This document shows positions 7,568-14,422 of a stretch of 18,079 nucleotides of DNA, one piece after another (position 1 is the first letter of the stretch; every line of letters begins with the position of its first letter). The notes under the pieces are model-generated. The model was not told where the DNA came from. It made no database searches and saw nothing but the letters and a program-made list of their open reading frames with translations. The position numbers and the translations under genes were made by a program. Source of the DNA: JAGOBP01 sp046328575 (GTDB taxonomy: Bacteria; Chloroflexota; Anaerolineae; Fen-1058); NCBI GenBank assembly GCA_046328575.1, contig JAXLWI010000079.1, positions 1-18,079 on the forward strand. The letters run 5' to 3'.

Positions 7568-8311
7568 TTAAGGGTTGATAAGTGCTGATGTCGTCGGTTC
7601 AGCCTCAGCCCACCGACGGAGGACAAATAGCGCCGCTATGATGACGGCCAGGCTCCACACTTGAGCCATCCTCACGCCATTGACAAGCGTTGAATCGCCT
7701 CGAAAGCCCTCGATGATCAAGTACGCGGCGGCGTATAGCACGATGCTCAACCCGAACCGATAACCGGCGAAAGGTCGATCGGTTTTCAGCACGATCAGGC
7801 TGATCAGGCCGATCGCCAACAACATGTAAATCTGGGTGGGATGCCGCGCGGCGCCCCACAACTCGATCGACCACGGCAGCGACGCTGGCATGCCATAGCC
7901 ATCGCCACTGGCCAGATCGGCCAACGCCAACCCAAAGGCCAACACCAGAAAACCCGGCGTCAGCGCATCCAGCAACGTGCGACTGGCGATACCTTTGCGG
8001 CGCGCATAACCATACGCAGCCAGGCTGGCCGCCAACGTCCCCCACGTCGCCGACAGCGTATTCAAATCGAGCGCGACGAGGGCCGCCGGGTAATTCCGAT
8101 AGATCGTGAAATGATCAAGCGCGTAGCCAAGGCGCGCGCCGACCAGCCCGAAGATCCCCGCGAGTAAAGTCAGGTTATAGATGGCGTCGCCACTCAAGCC
8201 GAGCCGCTTGGCCGCACGTTCAGCCGCTTCGGTCGCGAACCAAATCGCCGCCAACAAGATGACACCGCGCGCTTGAACAGATAACGGACCAACCTGTATC
8301 ACCGGGAACAT
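7568..8311 (-). CDS. Lgt-like polytopic membrane protein, probably not a functional diacylglyceryl transferase
   Basis: A 247-residue protein from the ATG at 8311 (AGG 5 nt before it; a GTG two codons upstream is possible). It has about six or seven membrane segments. The overall order of blocks matches prolipoprotein diacylglyceryl transferase: an early GARLGYAL block, a GDGYGMPASLPW block, then ARHPTQIY and a C-terminal EGFRGDS. However, key Lgt positions differ. The block usually read as G-R-x-G-N-F-x-N-G-E-x-Y-G is here L-A-L-A-D-L-A-S-G-D-G-Y-G, so the essential Arg and Asn are Ala and Asp, and the usual GGMSxHGG is replaced by ATWGTLAAS, lacking the His. Known Lgt moves diacylglycerol from phosphatidylglycerol to the lipobox Cys. 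Inferred: a divergent homologue with another or reduced activity, cotranscribed with TlpA- and DsbA-like genes. Confidence 0.65.
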   Translation of the reverse strand: MFPVIQVGPLSVQARGVILLAAIWFATEAAERAAKRLGLSGDAIYNLTLLAGIFGLVGARLGYALDHFTIYRNYPAALVALDLNTLSATWGTLAASLAAYGYARRKGIASRTLLDALTPGFLVLAFGLALADLASGDGYGMPASLPWSIELWGAARHPTQIYMLLAIGLISLIVLKTDRPFAGYRFGLSIVLYAAAYLIIEGFRGDSTLVNGVRMAQVWSLAVIIAALFVLRRWAEAEPTTSALINP

Positions 8312-8327
8312 AATCACCTAAATACGC

Positions 8328-8377
8328 GCAGAGAACGCGGAAGTTCGCCCCACGGCGTCAGTCTCCGCGTTCTCTGC
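8328..8377 (-). repeat. Perfect 14-bp inverted repeat between the Lgt-like and TlpA-like genes
   Basis: GCAGAGAACGCGGA (8328-8341) and TCCGCGTTCTCTGC (8364-8377) are exact complements around a 22-nt GC-rich loop. It fills the gap between two genes of one orientation. No U-run follows on the minus strand. The shape fits a small dispersed palindromic repeat or an mRNA 3'-end protector of the upstream dsbA-tlpA part. Confidence 0.6.
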
Positions 8378-8386
8378 AATTAGAGC

Positions 8387-8956
8387 TTACTGTTCGGCCA
8401 ACAATTTTTCGATCTTACTGCTGATCAAGGCTTCCGTCATTGGCCCACCAAACAACATATCGCCGATCGTACCGTCGCGCTTAACGAAGAACGTGGTGGG
8501 CATGGCTTGCAACGCATAGCGTTTACTCGTCACGCCATCGCGATCGAAAGCGATTGGGAAGTTGACACCGAGATCCTTGACGAACGAGCGAGCGTCGGCT
8601 TCGCTGTCCTGGAACGTTGTGTTGATGGCGACGACTTCAAGTCCCTGTGCGCGATATTGCTGATAGACCGCATCGATGGCGGGCATCTCGGCACGGCATG
8701 GATTGCACCATGACGCCCACAGGTTCACCATCACCACTTTGCCGCGCAAATCCGATAACTTGAGCGAACCACCTGTCAACGCTTCAAGATCGAAATCGGG
8801 CGCAACAAAACCGATCTGCGGAGCCGGAGATGTCACCACGCCCGATCGGGCAGAGAAGTCCCGCGAGCCCAAAATCACGCCGCCACCAAACGCAATCACG
8901 CCCAGTAACAGAATGGTAAAGCGCCGCCTATCCGTCAACCACCTCATAGCCTTCAT
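8387..8956 (-). CDS. TlpA-family membrane-anchored thioredoxin
   Basis: A 189-residue protein: N-terminal membrane anchor (about 13-30), then a TlpA/ResA-like domain beginning APDFDLEAL. The redox motif is WCNPC (Cys84, Cys87) in VNLWASWC, and the cis-proline loop is AMPTTFF (Pro153). The MPTT loop, unlike the GVPET of the ccmG product at 2438-3034, points to a general extracytoplasmic thiol reductase rather than the cytochrome-specific one. It starts 30 nt after the stop of the DsbA-like gene, so the pair is likely cotranscribed. A second in-frame ATG three codons in (8947) could be the true start; ribosome sites are weak for both. The substrate is unknown; a possible partner is the neighbouring DsbA-like protein or the transpeptidase Cys. 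Confidence 0.85.
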   Translation of the reverse strand: MKAMRWLTDRRRFTILLLGVIAFGGGVILGSRDFSARSGVVTSPAPQIGFVAPDFDLEALTGGSLKLSDLRGKVVMVNLWASWCNPCRAEMPAIDAVYQQYRAQGLEVVAINTTFQDSEADARSFVKDLGVNFPIAFDRDGVTSKRYALQAMPTTFFVKRDGTIGDMLFGGPMTEALISSKIEKLLAEQ

Positions 8957-8986
8957 CTACCATCAACATCGATCTGTGTTCATCGT

Positions 8987-9838
8987 TTATTGACTCAACG
9001 CTTTGTCGATTACCGCCTGGAATGCTTCCAGCGGCTGCGCGCCGACCAGCGCTTGTCCATTGACAAAGAACGTCGGCGTACCGCGTACACCCGCCGCCGA
9101 ACCTTCCTGTGTATCGGCCTTCACGCGCTCAAGTGTCTCATCGTTCGTCAGGCACGGCTCAAACTTGGTCATATCCAACTTCAACTCATTGGCAAACCCG
9201 ATGAGTTTGTCTTTGTTGAACGCGCCCTGATTCTCGCCGTTCTGTCGATCGAACAGCAAGTCATGATATTCCCAGAATTTGCCTTGATCGGCCGCACACT
9301 CGCTGGCTTGCGCGGCCCACACCGATTCTTGGCCTAAGAAGGCTGAATGTTTGTAAACGAAGTTGACCTTGCCAGTTTGAACGTACTGTTGAAATAACAC
9401 CGGTCGCACGGACTGGTGGAACCGCTCGCAGTACGGTCACTGGAAGTCGCTAAATTCGATAATCGTTACTTTAGCGCCGGCACTAGCGACTTCGTTGCTG
9501 GCGCGGATCGTGAACTTCGACTGATCCACCACAGCCGGTTCCTGGCTTTCAGCCGACGGTTGCTGCTGACCGCCGCCGGCCTGCAGCGTAGCGATAGCCT
9601 CGATGACACCTTGCCGGGCCGCGCCGCGCATGGCCGTCGCGTCGATGGTGGGCGCGGGCTTGGCGGTTGCCAGTGTGTAAAACGCAAAGGCCACTGCCCC
9701 GACGATGACGCCGAACAAGAACCACGCGGGCGCAATCCAACGCGGTGTCCGGCGTGCTGAATCTGTCGCGGCAAACTCTTGCCCGGCTAAATCTGTGTCT
9801 TGCACAACATCAGTTACTTGTTCTTCTTGGTCGCTCAA
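8987..9838 (-). CDS. DsbA-like thiol-disulfide oxidoreductase, probable selenoprotein (UPYC active site)
   Basis: One continuous frame interrupted by a single TGA (9439-9437). On both sides it reads as a membrane-anchored DsbA-family protein. The TTG start (9838) has AGGAG 5 nt upstream; a GTG at 9844 lies too close to it. If the TGA is read as selenocysteine the protein has 283 residues: cytoplasmic tail, membrane segment (about 36-57), linker, then the thioredoxin fold. The active site reads FSDFQ-U134-PYC137-ERF, where the family consensus is FSDFQCPYC. The cis-proline loop RGTPTFFVNG (Pro255) and the family's extra Cys pair (Cys181, Cys229) are intact. TGA is the normal stop for other genes here (for example 1675-1677 and 12465-12467), so the code is standard. 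Known: UxxC DsbA-like selenoproteins exist in bacteria. Alternatives are a recent nonsense mutation or a sequencing error. The Sec insertion genes are not in the window. Confidence 0.8.
9401..9424 (-). promoter_or_regulatory. SECIS-like hairpin downstream of the in-frame TGA
   Basis: On the minus-strand mRNA, 12 nt after the UGA, CGGUU pairs with GACCG (including one U-G pair). A C-C mismatch, a CAC/GUG upper stem and a six-base loop CAGUCC with a central GU follow. The loop begins about 21 nt after the UGA, inside the roughly 16-37 nt window known for bacterial SECIS elements. The lower stem is modest, so folding alone does not prove function. Confidence 0.5.
9437..9439 (-). other. In-frame TGA, proposed selenocysteine codon
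   Basis: This TGA replaces the first Cys codon of the CPYC motif in a DsbA-like protein. The frame, homology and partner Cys continue without a gap on the far side. A Cys codon (TGC or TGT) differs from it by one base. Confidence 0.7.
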
Positions 9839-9881
9839 CCTCACTCCTTTCTAATAACATCACAAGTTAAGTACGGAGCCA

Positions 9882-9887
9882 ATTATA
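9882..9887 (-). promoter_or_regulatory. Likely -10 element of the dsbA-tlpA operon
   Basis: A consensus TATAAT on the minus strand (inside GATTATAATT), with a predicted start near 9875 and a leader of about 37 nt. The -35 match is poor. Upstream is a short inverted repeat CAAAAG-TCAC-CTTTTG (9915-9930) where an activator or repressor could bind. Confidence 0.45.
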
Positions 9888-9961
9888 ATCGGGTTTTCCA
9901 TTCAGGCCGAGGGACAAAAGTCACCTTTTGAGACTGCCAAGACCAACACACCTGGGACGCA

Positions 9962-9996
9962 ACGCGCCCGATGTCAACTTTCAGCATCGGGCGCGT
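9962..9996 (-). terminator. Strong hairpin downstream of the STAS-like gene
   Basis: ACGCGCCCGATG (9962-9973) and CATCGGGCGCGT (9985-9996) form a perfect 12-bp GC-rich stem with an 11-nt loop, about 30 nt after the stop of the minus-strand STAS-like gene. There is no U-tract, so it is either a factor-dependent terminator or an mRNA 3'-end hairpin. Confidence 0.45.
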
Positions 9997-10025
9997 ACCT
10001 CGATCGGGTAGTGCAACAACCGCTG

Positions 10026-10403
10026 TTATTTTTCTTCCGCCAACCACACCTTGGCCGCTTCCGGTTCATCGAACGAACCAGTGTCCGAACCGGCCAATCG
10101 CGCAAAGAAGTCCAAAAACATTCGGCGAATGCCTGTCATGCCGACCACCGCAGTTCGCCGGACATAGGCCCGCGTATCGGTCACACGTTCGGTCAAGATT
10201 TGCAGTGCCCGCTGGGTCATCGCCGTGTTACGCAAGTCAACCAGCACCGGCACCGATCGAACCGGCTGTTGATACATCTCCGGACCGAGCGTGGCCAACA
10301 CCGCCGTCATTTCCGCTTCAAAGCCGACAATGTCTTCGCCAAAGTTGGCGGCGTCGATATAGAGGATGCGTTTACTATTAAACTCTATCCAACGGGATTT
10401 CAA
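10026..10403 (-). CDS. Small STAS/SpoIIAA-like domain protein of unknown role
   Basis: A 125-residue soluble protein from a TTG start (10403) with AGGGGGA 6 nt upstream. The pattern resembles a STAS or SpoIIAA-like domain: short beta strand with RILYIDAANF, helix GFEAEMTAVLATLGP, strand VPVLVDLRNTAMTQRALQIL and a helix with YVRRTAVVGMTGIRRMFLDFFARL. It ends in a strand-helix EPEAAKVWLAEE, common in proteins of this class encoded beside signalling genes. No anti-sigma factor or transporter partner is adjacent: the genes on both sides belong to other transcription units. The start is supported by its own promoter at 10448-10476. The domain call rests on pattern only, without a search; the function is unknown. 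Confidence 0.7.
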   Translation of the reverse strand: MKSRWIEFNSKRILYIDAANFGEDIVGFEAEMTAVLATLGPEMYQQPVRSVPVLVDLRNTAMTQRALQILTERVTDTRAYVRRTAVVGMTGIRRMFLDFFARLAGSDTGSFDEPEAAKVWLAEEK

Positions 10404-10442
10404 GTTTATCCCCCTGCCTACGATTCCCTACTAGATATAGCG

Positions 10443-10476
10443 TAGCAATTGTGCTATGAATCAACTGGATTGTCAA
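10443..10476 (-). promoter_or_regulatory. Promoter of the STAS-like gene with palindrome at the -10
   Basis: On the minus strand TTGACA (10476-10471), 17 nt, then CACAAT (10453-10448). The -10 sits inside the palindrome TAGCA-ATTG-TGCTA (10443-10456). The predicted start is about 10441, with a leader of about 38 nt. The overlap suggests repression by a DNA-binding dimer; its identity is unknown. Confidence 0.45.
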
Positions 10477-10522
10477 TTGGCAAAAATGCGCCTATGACTG
10501 CCCGCGCTATTCCATACACGCA

Positions 10523-11206
10523 CTACTGTGCGCCGTTACTTTCCACCCGACCGTCGCGGAGTTTGATCACGCGGCGCGCATAGGCTACCACGCGCGGATC
10601 GTGTGTGGCAAAAATGAAAGCGGTGCCGGTCTGCTGATTGAGCCGCTGCATGATCTCCATGGCTTGCTTGCCGTTCTCGGTGTCGAGATTGGCGGTTGGC
10701 TCGTCGGCCAGCACCATTACCGGTCGGGGCGCGAGGGCGCGCGCAATCGCCACGCGCTGTTGTTCGCCGCCGCTCATCTGATCGGGGCGGTGCTTGGCGC
10801 GATCGGCCAACCCGACCGCATCCAACAACTCCATAACACGCTCCCGGCGCTCACTCGCCTTGACATTGCTGAGCAACAGCGGCAGTTCTACATTTTCGTA
10901 CGCCGTTAACACCGGCACCAGCGCAAAAAACTGGAAAATAAAGCCAATTTCATCCCGGCGCAGATCGGCGCGTTGATTGGCATTGAATCGTGTCACATCT
11001 TGCCCTTTGATCTTCACCACGCCTCGATCGGGTTTGTCGAGGCAGCCGATCAATTGCAGCAGCGTCGTCTTGCCCGAACCCGATGGCCCGACCAGCGCCG
11101 TAAATTCACCCTCGCCAATGCTCAGGCTGATGTCGTTCAGCGCGTGCGTTTCCACCGTGCCGATGCGATAGACTTTGCTCACATTTTCGATTTGGATAGC
11201 ATCCAT
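10523..11206 (-). CDS. ABC transporter ATP-binding protein, LolD/MacB type
   Basis: A 227-residue ATPase from the ATG at 11206 (AAGGA 8 nt upstream); a longer N-terminal reading would run into the upstream gene. All nucleotide-binding motifs are intact: Walker A GPSGSGKTT (40-48), Q-loop near 92, signature SGGEQ (145-149), Walker B VMVLADE (about 163-169) and the H-loop His202 in FATHD. Length and sequence fit the LolD/MacB/FtsE group that works with FtsX-type permeases. The two genes just upstream on this strand encode such permeases, the nearest 17 nt away, so the three make one transporter. Known members move lipoproteins, antibiotics or peptides by mechanotransmission rather than by a classical substrate channel. 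The substrate here is unknown. Confidence 0.92.
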   Translation of the reverse strand: MDAIQIENVSKVYRIGTVETHALNDISLSIGEGEFTALVGPSGSGKTTLLQLIGCLDKPDRGVVKIKGQDVTRFNANQRADLRRDEIGFIFQFFALVPVLTAYENVELPLLLSNVKASERRERVMELLDAVGLADRAKHRPDQMSGGEQQRVAIARALAPRPVMVLADEPTANLDTENGKQAMEIMQRLNQQTGTAFIFATHDPRVVAYARRVIKLRDGRVESNGAQ

Positions 11207-11223
11207 GATAATTGTCCTTGACC

Positions 11224-12453
11224 TTAATCTCGCAACGCGTCCACGGGTTCGAGCCGGGCCGCATACCACGCCGGATAAAGCGACGCCACCAGCACGACGA
11301 TCAGTGTCGCCAGCGACAGATTGACAAACGAGTTCACATCAAACCGACCGTACATCGTCGCGCCCAACGCAAAGTTGCTGCCGGCGACGGCGGCCATCTT
11401 GTCGCCGATCGGGATGCCCGACGTGGCCAGATAAGCCACGCCCGCAGCACCGATCACGATGCCCACCACAATGCCGACCAGCCCCAACGTCGCCGCTTCC
11501 AACAAAAACATCAACTGAATCTGGCGCCCCTTCATACCCAACGCGGCCAGAATACCCATCTCGCGGAAGCGCTCAAAGACCGACATTAGCAGTGTATTGA
11601 CGATGATGACCGCCACAATCAGAATCACGATGCCATCCAGAATGGCATAGAAGCCTAGAGCCGTCTGCATCGTGTCCACAAAGAATTTATTCAAGTCAGA
11701 CCAGGTTGGCACCGTTAAGCCCGGCCCGCTCAACGCCGCGGCCACGTTGTTAGCGTCATTCTGATTGTTAAGCAAAATCATAATCAGGCTGGCGCGGCCG
11801 CCCACCCCCGTAAAAGCCTGCGCCTTATCCAGCGGCATGAACACGGCACTTTGATCATAACTAGGAATGCCGGTTGAAAACAGGCCGCGAATAGTGAACG
11901 TGCCCTCATCAGGTTGTCCGTCCGAATTGACAAGCGCCAGATTCACCTTCTGGCCGACGCCGATATTCAGACTTTCGGCCAGCCCGCGCCCGATTAGAAT
12001 TCCTTCCCGATCGTCCGCCGTCAGCCAGTTGCCCGTTACCACCCCGGCGCGGATCGGATCGTACAGCGGCGAAGTAATATCGATACCCAAGAGTTGCAGT
12101 CCAGCCGATTCGTCAATCGTATTGAGGATGACGCTGGACCACAGCACGGGCGCGGCCGCTTTCACTTCACTCAAAGCCTTGGCCTTAGCCACCAGTTCAT
12201 CGGGATTGGGCAGCAAGTCTTTGGCCTGCAGGCTTAACTGATCTTCCTGAAAAGACGCGCCGCGAATCTGCACATGGCCAGTCCGTAAGCGGATGCTGTT
12301 CGCCAGCGAATCAGCCACGACGCCAGAGATCAATCCATCCAAAGTCAACAGCAGACCCAGGCCCAACGCGACCGCGAGGAGTGTAAAAATCGATCGGCGG
12401 CGATGACGACCGAGGTCGCGATAAGCAATCACCCACAGTTTAGAAATCGGCAT
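11224..12453 (-). CDS. FtsX/MacB-type ABC transporter permease (second subunit)
   Basis: A 409-residue permease from the ATG at 12453, which has GGAGGG just upstream. A GTG at 12468 overlaps the stop of the previous gene (GTGA) and is a coupled alternative. The layout is that of the MacB/FtsX family: short basic N-tail (YRDLGRHRRRS), first membrane helix (about 18-40), a large extracytoplasmic MacB-PCD-like domain (about 40-265), then three C-terminal helices. The core motif FERFREMGILAALGMKGRQIQLMF, between helices two and three, is the usual FtsX coupling segment. It shares its plan with the upstream permease (12465-13697) but is clearly diverged, so the transporter is probably a heterodimer of two permeases like LolC/LolE. 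Confidence 0.9.
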   Translation of the reverse strand: MPISKLWVIAYRDLGRHRRRSIFTLLAVALGLGLLLTLDGLISGVVADSLANSIRLRTGHVQIRGASFQEDQLSLQAKDLLPNPDELVAKAKALSEVKAAAPVLWSSVILNTIDESAGLQLLGIDITSPLYDPIRAGVVTGNWLTADDREGILIGRGLAESLNIGVGQKVNLALVNSDGQPDEGTFTIRGLFSTGIPSYDQSAVFMPLDKAQAFTGVGGRASLIMILLNNQNDANNVAAALSGPGLTVPTWSDLNKFFVDTMQTALGFYAILDGIVILIVAVIIVNTLLMSVFERFREMGILAALGMKGRQIQLMFLLEAATLGLVGIVVGIVIGAAGVAYLATSGIPIGDKMAAVAGSNFALGATMYGRFDVNSFVNLSLATLIVVLVASLYPAWYAARLEPVDALRD

Positions 12454-12464
12454 TTTCCCTCCGG

Positions 12465-13697
12465 TCACACATGATGCAGCGCCGTAGATGGTTCTTTGCG
12501 CGAAGCCTGCCAGGCCGGATACAGCGAAGCGATGGCGGCAATGACCACGACAATGATCGCGCGGATGATCAGATCGGACGCGGTGATTGTGGGATAGATC
12601 TTGCCGCTCATTAACACGCCCACCTCCCCCATGCCAGTGGTCATCTTGGAGAAGTCAAGACCGGCAGTGCCCATCAGCACGATGAACAATAAGCCGAGCG
12701 CGCAGCCAATAACAGCGCCGACCACACCGATGAGCGAACCTTCCAGCAGGAACAGCCCCATGATCCGGCGGCCTTTCATGCCGAGCGCGGCCAGCACCCC
12801 CATCTCGCGCGTGCGTTCGAATACGGCCATGAGCATCAAGTTCAAGATGCCGATACTGGCGATGACGATCACCACGATGCCAAAGAAACTGGTGTAAGCA
12901 AACTTGGCATCCAGTGTTTCCTTCAGATCGCCTTTCAGCGTCTGCCACGAATCGATTTCGTAATTCGGCAGCTTGGCTTGTAACGCCGTCATCACGGTCG
13001 CTTCACTACCGATTTGCTTCAGGAAAATCGGCACTTCAGTCACCTGATCGCGCAAGTTGTAAAGAGTCTGCGCGTCGGTCAGCGGAATGAACACGGTGCC
13101 CTTCTCGGCGTCGGGCGTGTGCAAATCAAAGATACCGACGACCGTGAAGTTGTGCTGCCGCATCGATTCGTTCCGGCTGCGCCCCAGCAATGTCACGTTA
13201 TCGCCGACGGTAACTTCCAACCGATCGGCTAATGCTTTGCCAATGTAGATTGCATCGCCATCGTCAGGCAACAGAAAGCGCCCCTGCGATACGTTCTCGG
13301 CTTGCAGGCTGATCGGGGCCTCGACATCGGGTTGAATGGCCGTAATCGCCACCGGCACCGATGTTCCACGATTGATGATGATGCCCGCCGTATTGATGCG
13401 CTCGGCCACCGCCAACACCTCGGGTAGCGCACGTGCGGCATCTACCACTGCCGCTGGATTCGCTAACGGCAGCATTGGTAGGCGGGCCGCCTTATCGCGA
13501 TAACCCGGCGCGTGCACCTGAAGATTACCGCCATACACTCGGACGGCATTGCCGAAGATGGCTTGATCGGATCCACGGATGATGCCATCGAACATCAATA
13601 ACAAGATCAGACCCAATACAATCGCCACGACGGCAATGATCGTGCGGCGCCAGTTGCGCCACATGTTACGCCAGGCCAATTTGAATGTTTGACCCAT
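12465..13697 (-). CDS. FtsX/MacB-type ABC transporter permease (first subunit)
   Basis: A 410-residue permease from the ATG at 13697 (GAGGTGAAGG upstream). It has N-terminal WRNMWRNWRRT before helix one (about 18-40), a large extracytoplasmic domain with the family strand pattern (GDNVTLLGRS, FTVVGIFDLHTPDAEKGTVFIPL), and three C-terminal helices. The coupling motif FERTREMGVLAALGMKGRRIMGLF is present. It ends in a short tail at a TGA that overlaps a possible start of the next permease. It forms a transporter with the next two genes. The ICMT-like gene upstream ends 47 nt before its start, so all belong to the TetR-headed operon. Its substrate cannot be read from the sequence; regulation by a TetR protein hints at a toxic or lipophilic compound. 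Confidence 0.9.
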   Translation of the reverse strand: MGQTFKLAWRNMWRNWRRTIIAVVAIVLGLILLLMFDGIIRGSDQAIFGNAVRVYGGNLQVHAPGYRDKAARLPMLPLANPAAVVDAARALPEVLAVAERINTAGIIINRGTSVPVAITAIQPDVEAPISLQAENVSQGRFLLPDDGDAIYIGKALADRLEVTVGDNVTLLGRSRNESMRQHNFTVVGIFDLHTPDAEKGTVFIPLTDAQTLYNLRDQVTEVPIFLKQIGSEATVMTALQAKLPNYEIDSWQTLKGDLKETLDAKFAYTSFFGIVVIVIASIGILNLMLMAVFERTREMGVLAALGMKGRRIMGLFLLEGSLIGVVGAVIGCALGLLFIVLMGTAGLDFSKMTTGMGEVGVLMSGKIYPTITASDLIIRAIIVVVIAAIASLYPAWQASRKEPSTALHHV

Positions 13698-13744
13698 CCT
13701 TCACCTCTTTGATGAAACTCTCAACCTTAGGCGCTACTGCCGCC

Positions 13745-14422
13745 TTACCACACGTGCGGCAGCAAGTGATAACGCACCTGCTGGCAATACTCTGAATACC
13801 CAGCCAGATTCTTCCTCAAGAAATTTTCTTCATCGAGCAATCTGATCGCAATGATAAGGATCATGAGTCCCGTCAACGGCAGTGCGAACCACGATCCTAA
13901 TGCGAGAGGTGTCATGAGCAGCATGAACAGCGCGCCTGCATACATGGGATGTCGCACAAAGCGATAGGGACCGCTTGTAATGACTTGCTGCTTATCTGAC
14001 ACTTCGATGGTACCGCGTGTATAACTATTCTCTTTGAAGGTCAGGAAGACCATCAGAAAACCTAACGCCACACCACTATCGGCGATTAAACTAATGACCG
14101 GAGGTACGTGTGACCAGCCAAACCGATAATCCAAGCCGGGGACGACGAATAGGCCCAGAAAGAACAGGCTTGCCAAACTTTGAATGATCCTTTGCGATGT
14201 CCGCGTCTCAGCGGCTGCGCCCGATTTGATCCGACCGGCCAATAATTCTTGATCGTTCTTGATTAAGTAGGCAGTGATGAGGATTACGCACACGGCCCAG
14301 TCTGCCAGGTAAAGCCACGCCTGCCAGAAATTCAATGACCCGGCTGGCAAGAAGATCGCCAGGGACAGCATCACCATCAAAAAGGCGAAGCCTACAATTG
14401 TTTGCACCATTAATTTACGCAT
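13745..14422 (-). CDS. ICMT/PEMT-like membrane methyltransferase
   Basis: A 225-residue membrane protein. The ATG at 14422 has AGGAA 6 nt upstream and overlaps the end of the TetR gene by 8 nt; an ATG at 14428 is too close to the ribosome site. About five membrane helices are visible. The C-terminal block GPYRFVRHPMYAG (151-163), followed by a helix and DEENFLRKNL...YSEYCQQVRYHLLP, is the SAM-binding signature of the isoprenylcysteine carboxyl methyltransferase / phospholipid N-methyltransferase group. Known enzymes of this type methylate isoprenylated or lipid substrates in the membrane. In bacteria the substrate is usually unknown. Its tight coupling to a TetR regulator and an efflux-type transporter suggests modification of the same lipophilic compound or of the lipids; this is inference. 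Confidence 0.8.
   Translation of the reverse strand: MRKLMVQTIVGFAFLMVMLSLAIFLPAGSLNFWQAWLYLADWAVCVILITAYLIKNDQELLAGRIKSGAAAETRTSQRIIQSLASLFFLGLFVVPGLDYRFGWSHVPPVISLIADSGVALGFLMVFLTFKENSYTRGTIEVSDKQQVITSGPYRFVRHPMYAGALFMLLMTPLALGSWFALPLTGLMILIIAIRLLDEENFLRKNLAGYSEYCQQVRYHLLPHVW

Noticed and set aside
7568..8311. Calling this gene lgt
   Set aside because: The essential Arg, Asn and His positions of Lgt are replaced, so the symbol would mislead.
9437..9439. TGA read as Trp or Gly through an altered genetic code
   Set aside because: TGA ends other genes here at sensible places (1675-1677, 12465-12467), and the column is a catalytic Cys rather than Trp or Gly.
8987..9844. Reading the DsbA-like region as two separate genes (8987-9409 and 9437-9844)
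   Set aside because: Both pieces are in one frame, the family motif runs across the TGA, and the second piece has no ribosome site before its GTG. A single gene with Sec (or a single recent nonsense change) explains it better.
10480..10515. Possible intrinsic terminator after the ABC ATPase gene (GCGC...GCGC then ATTTTT on the minus strand)
   Set aside because: The stem is only about 4 bp with a 12-nt loop, too weak to call.
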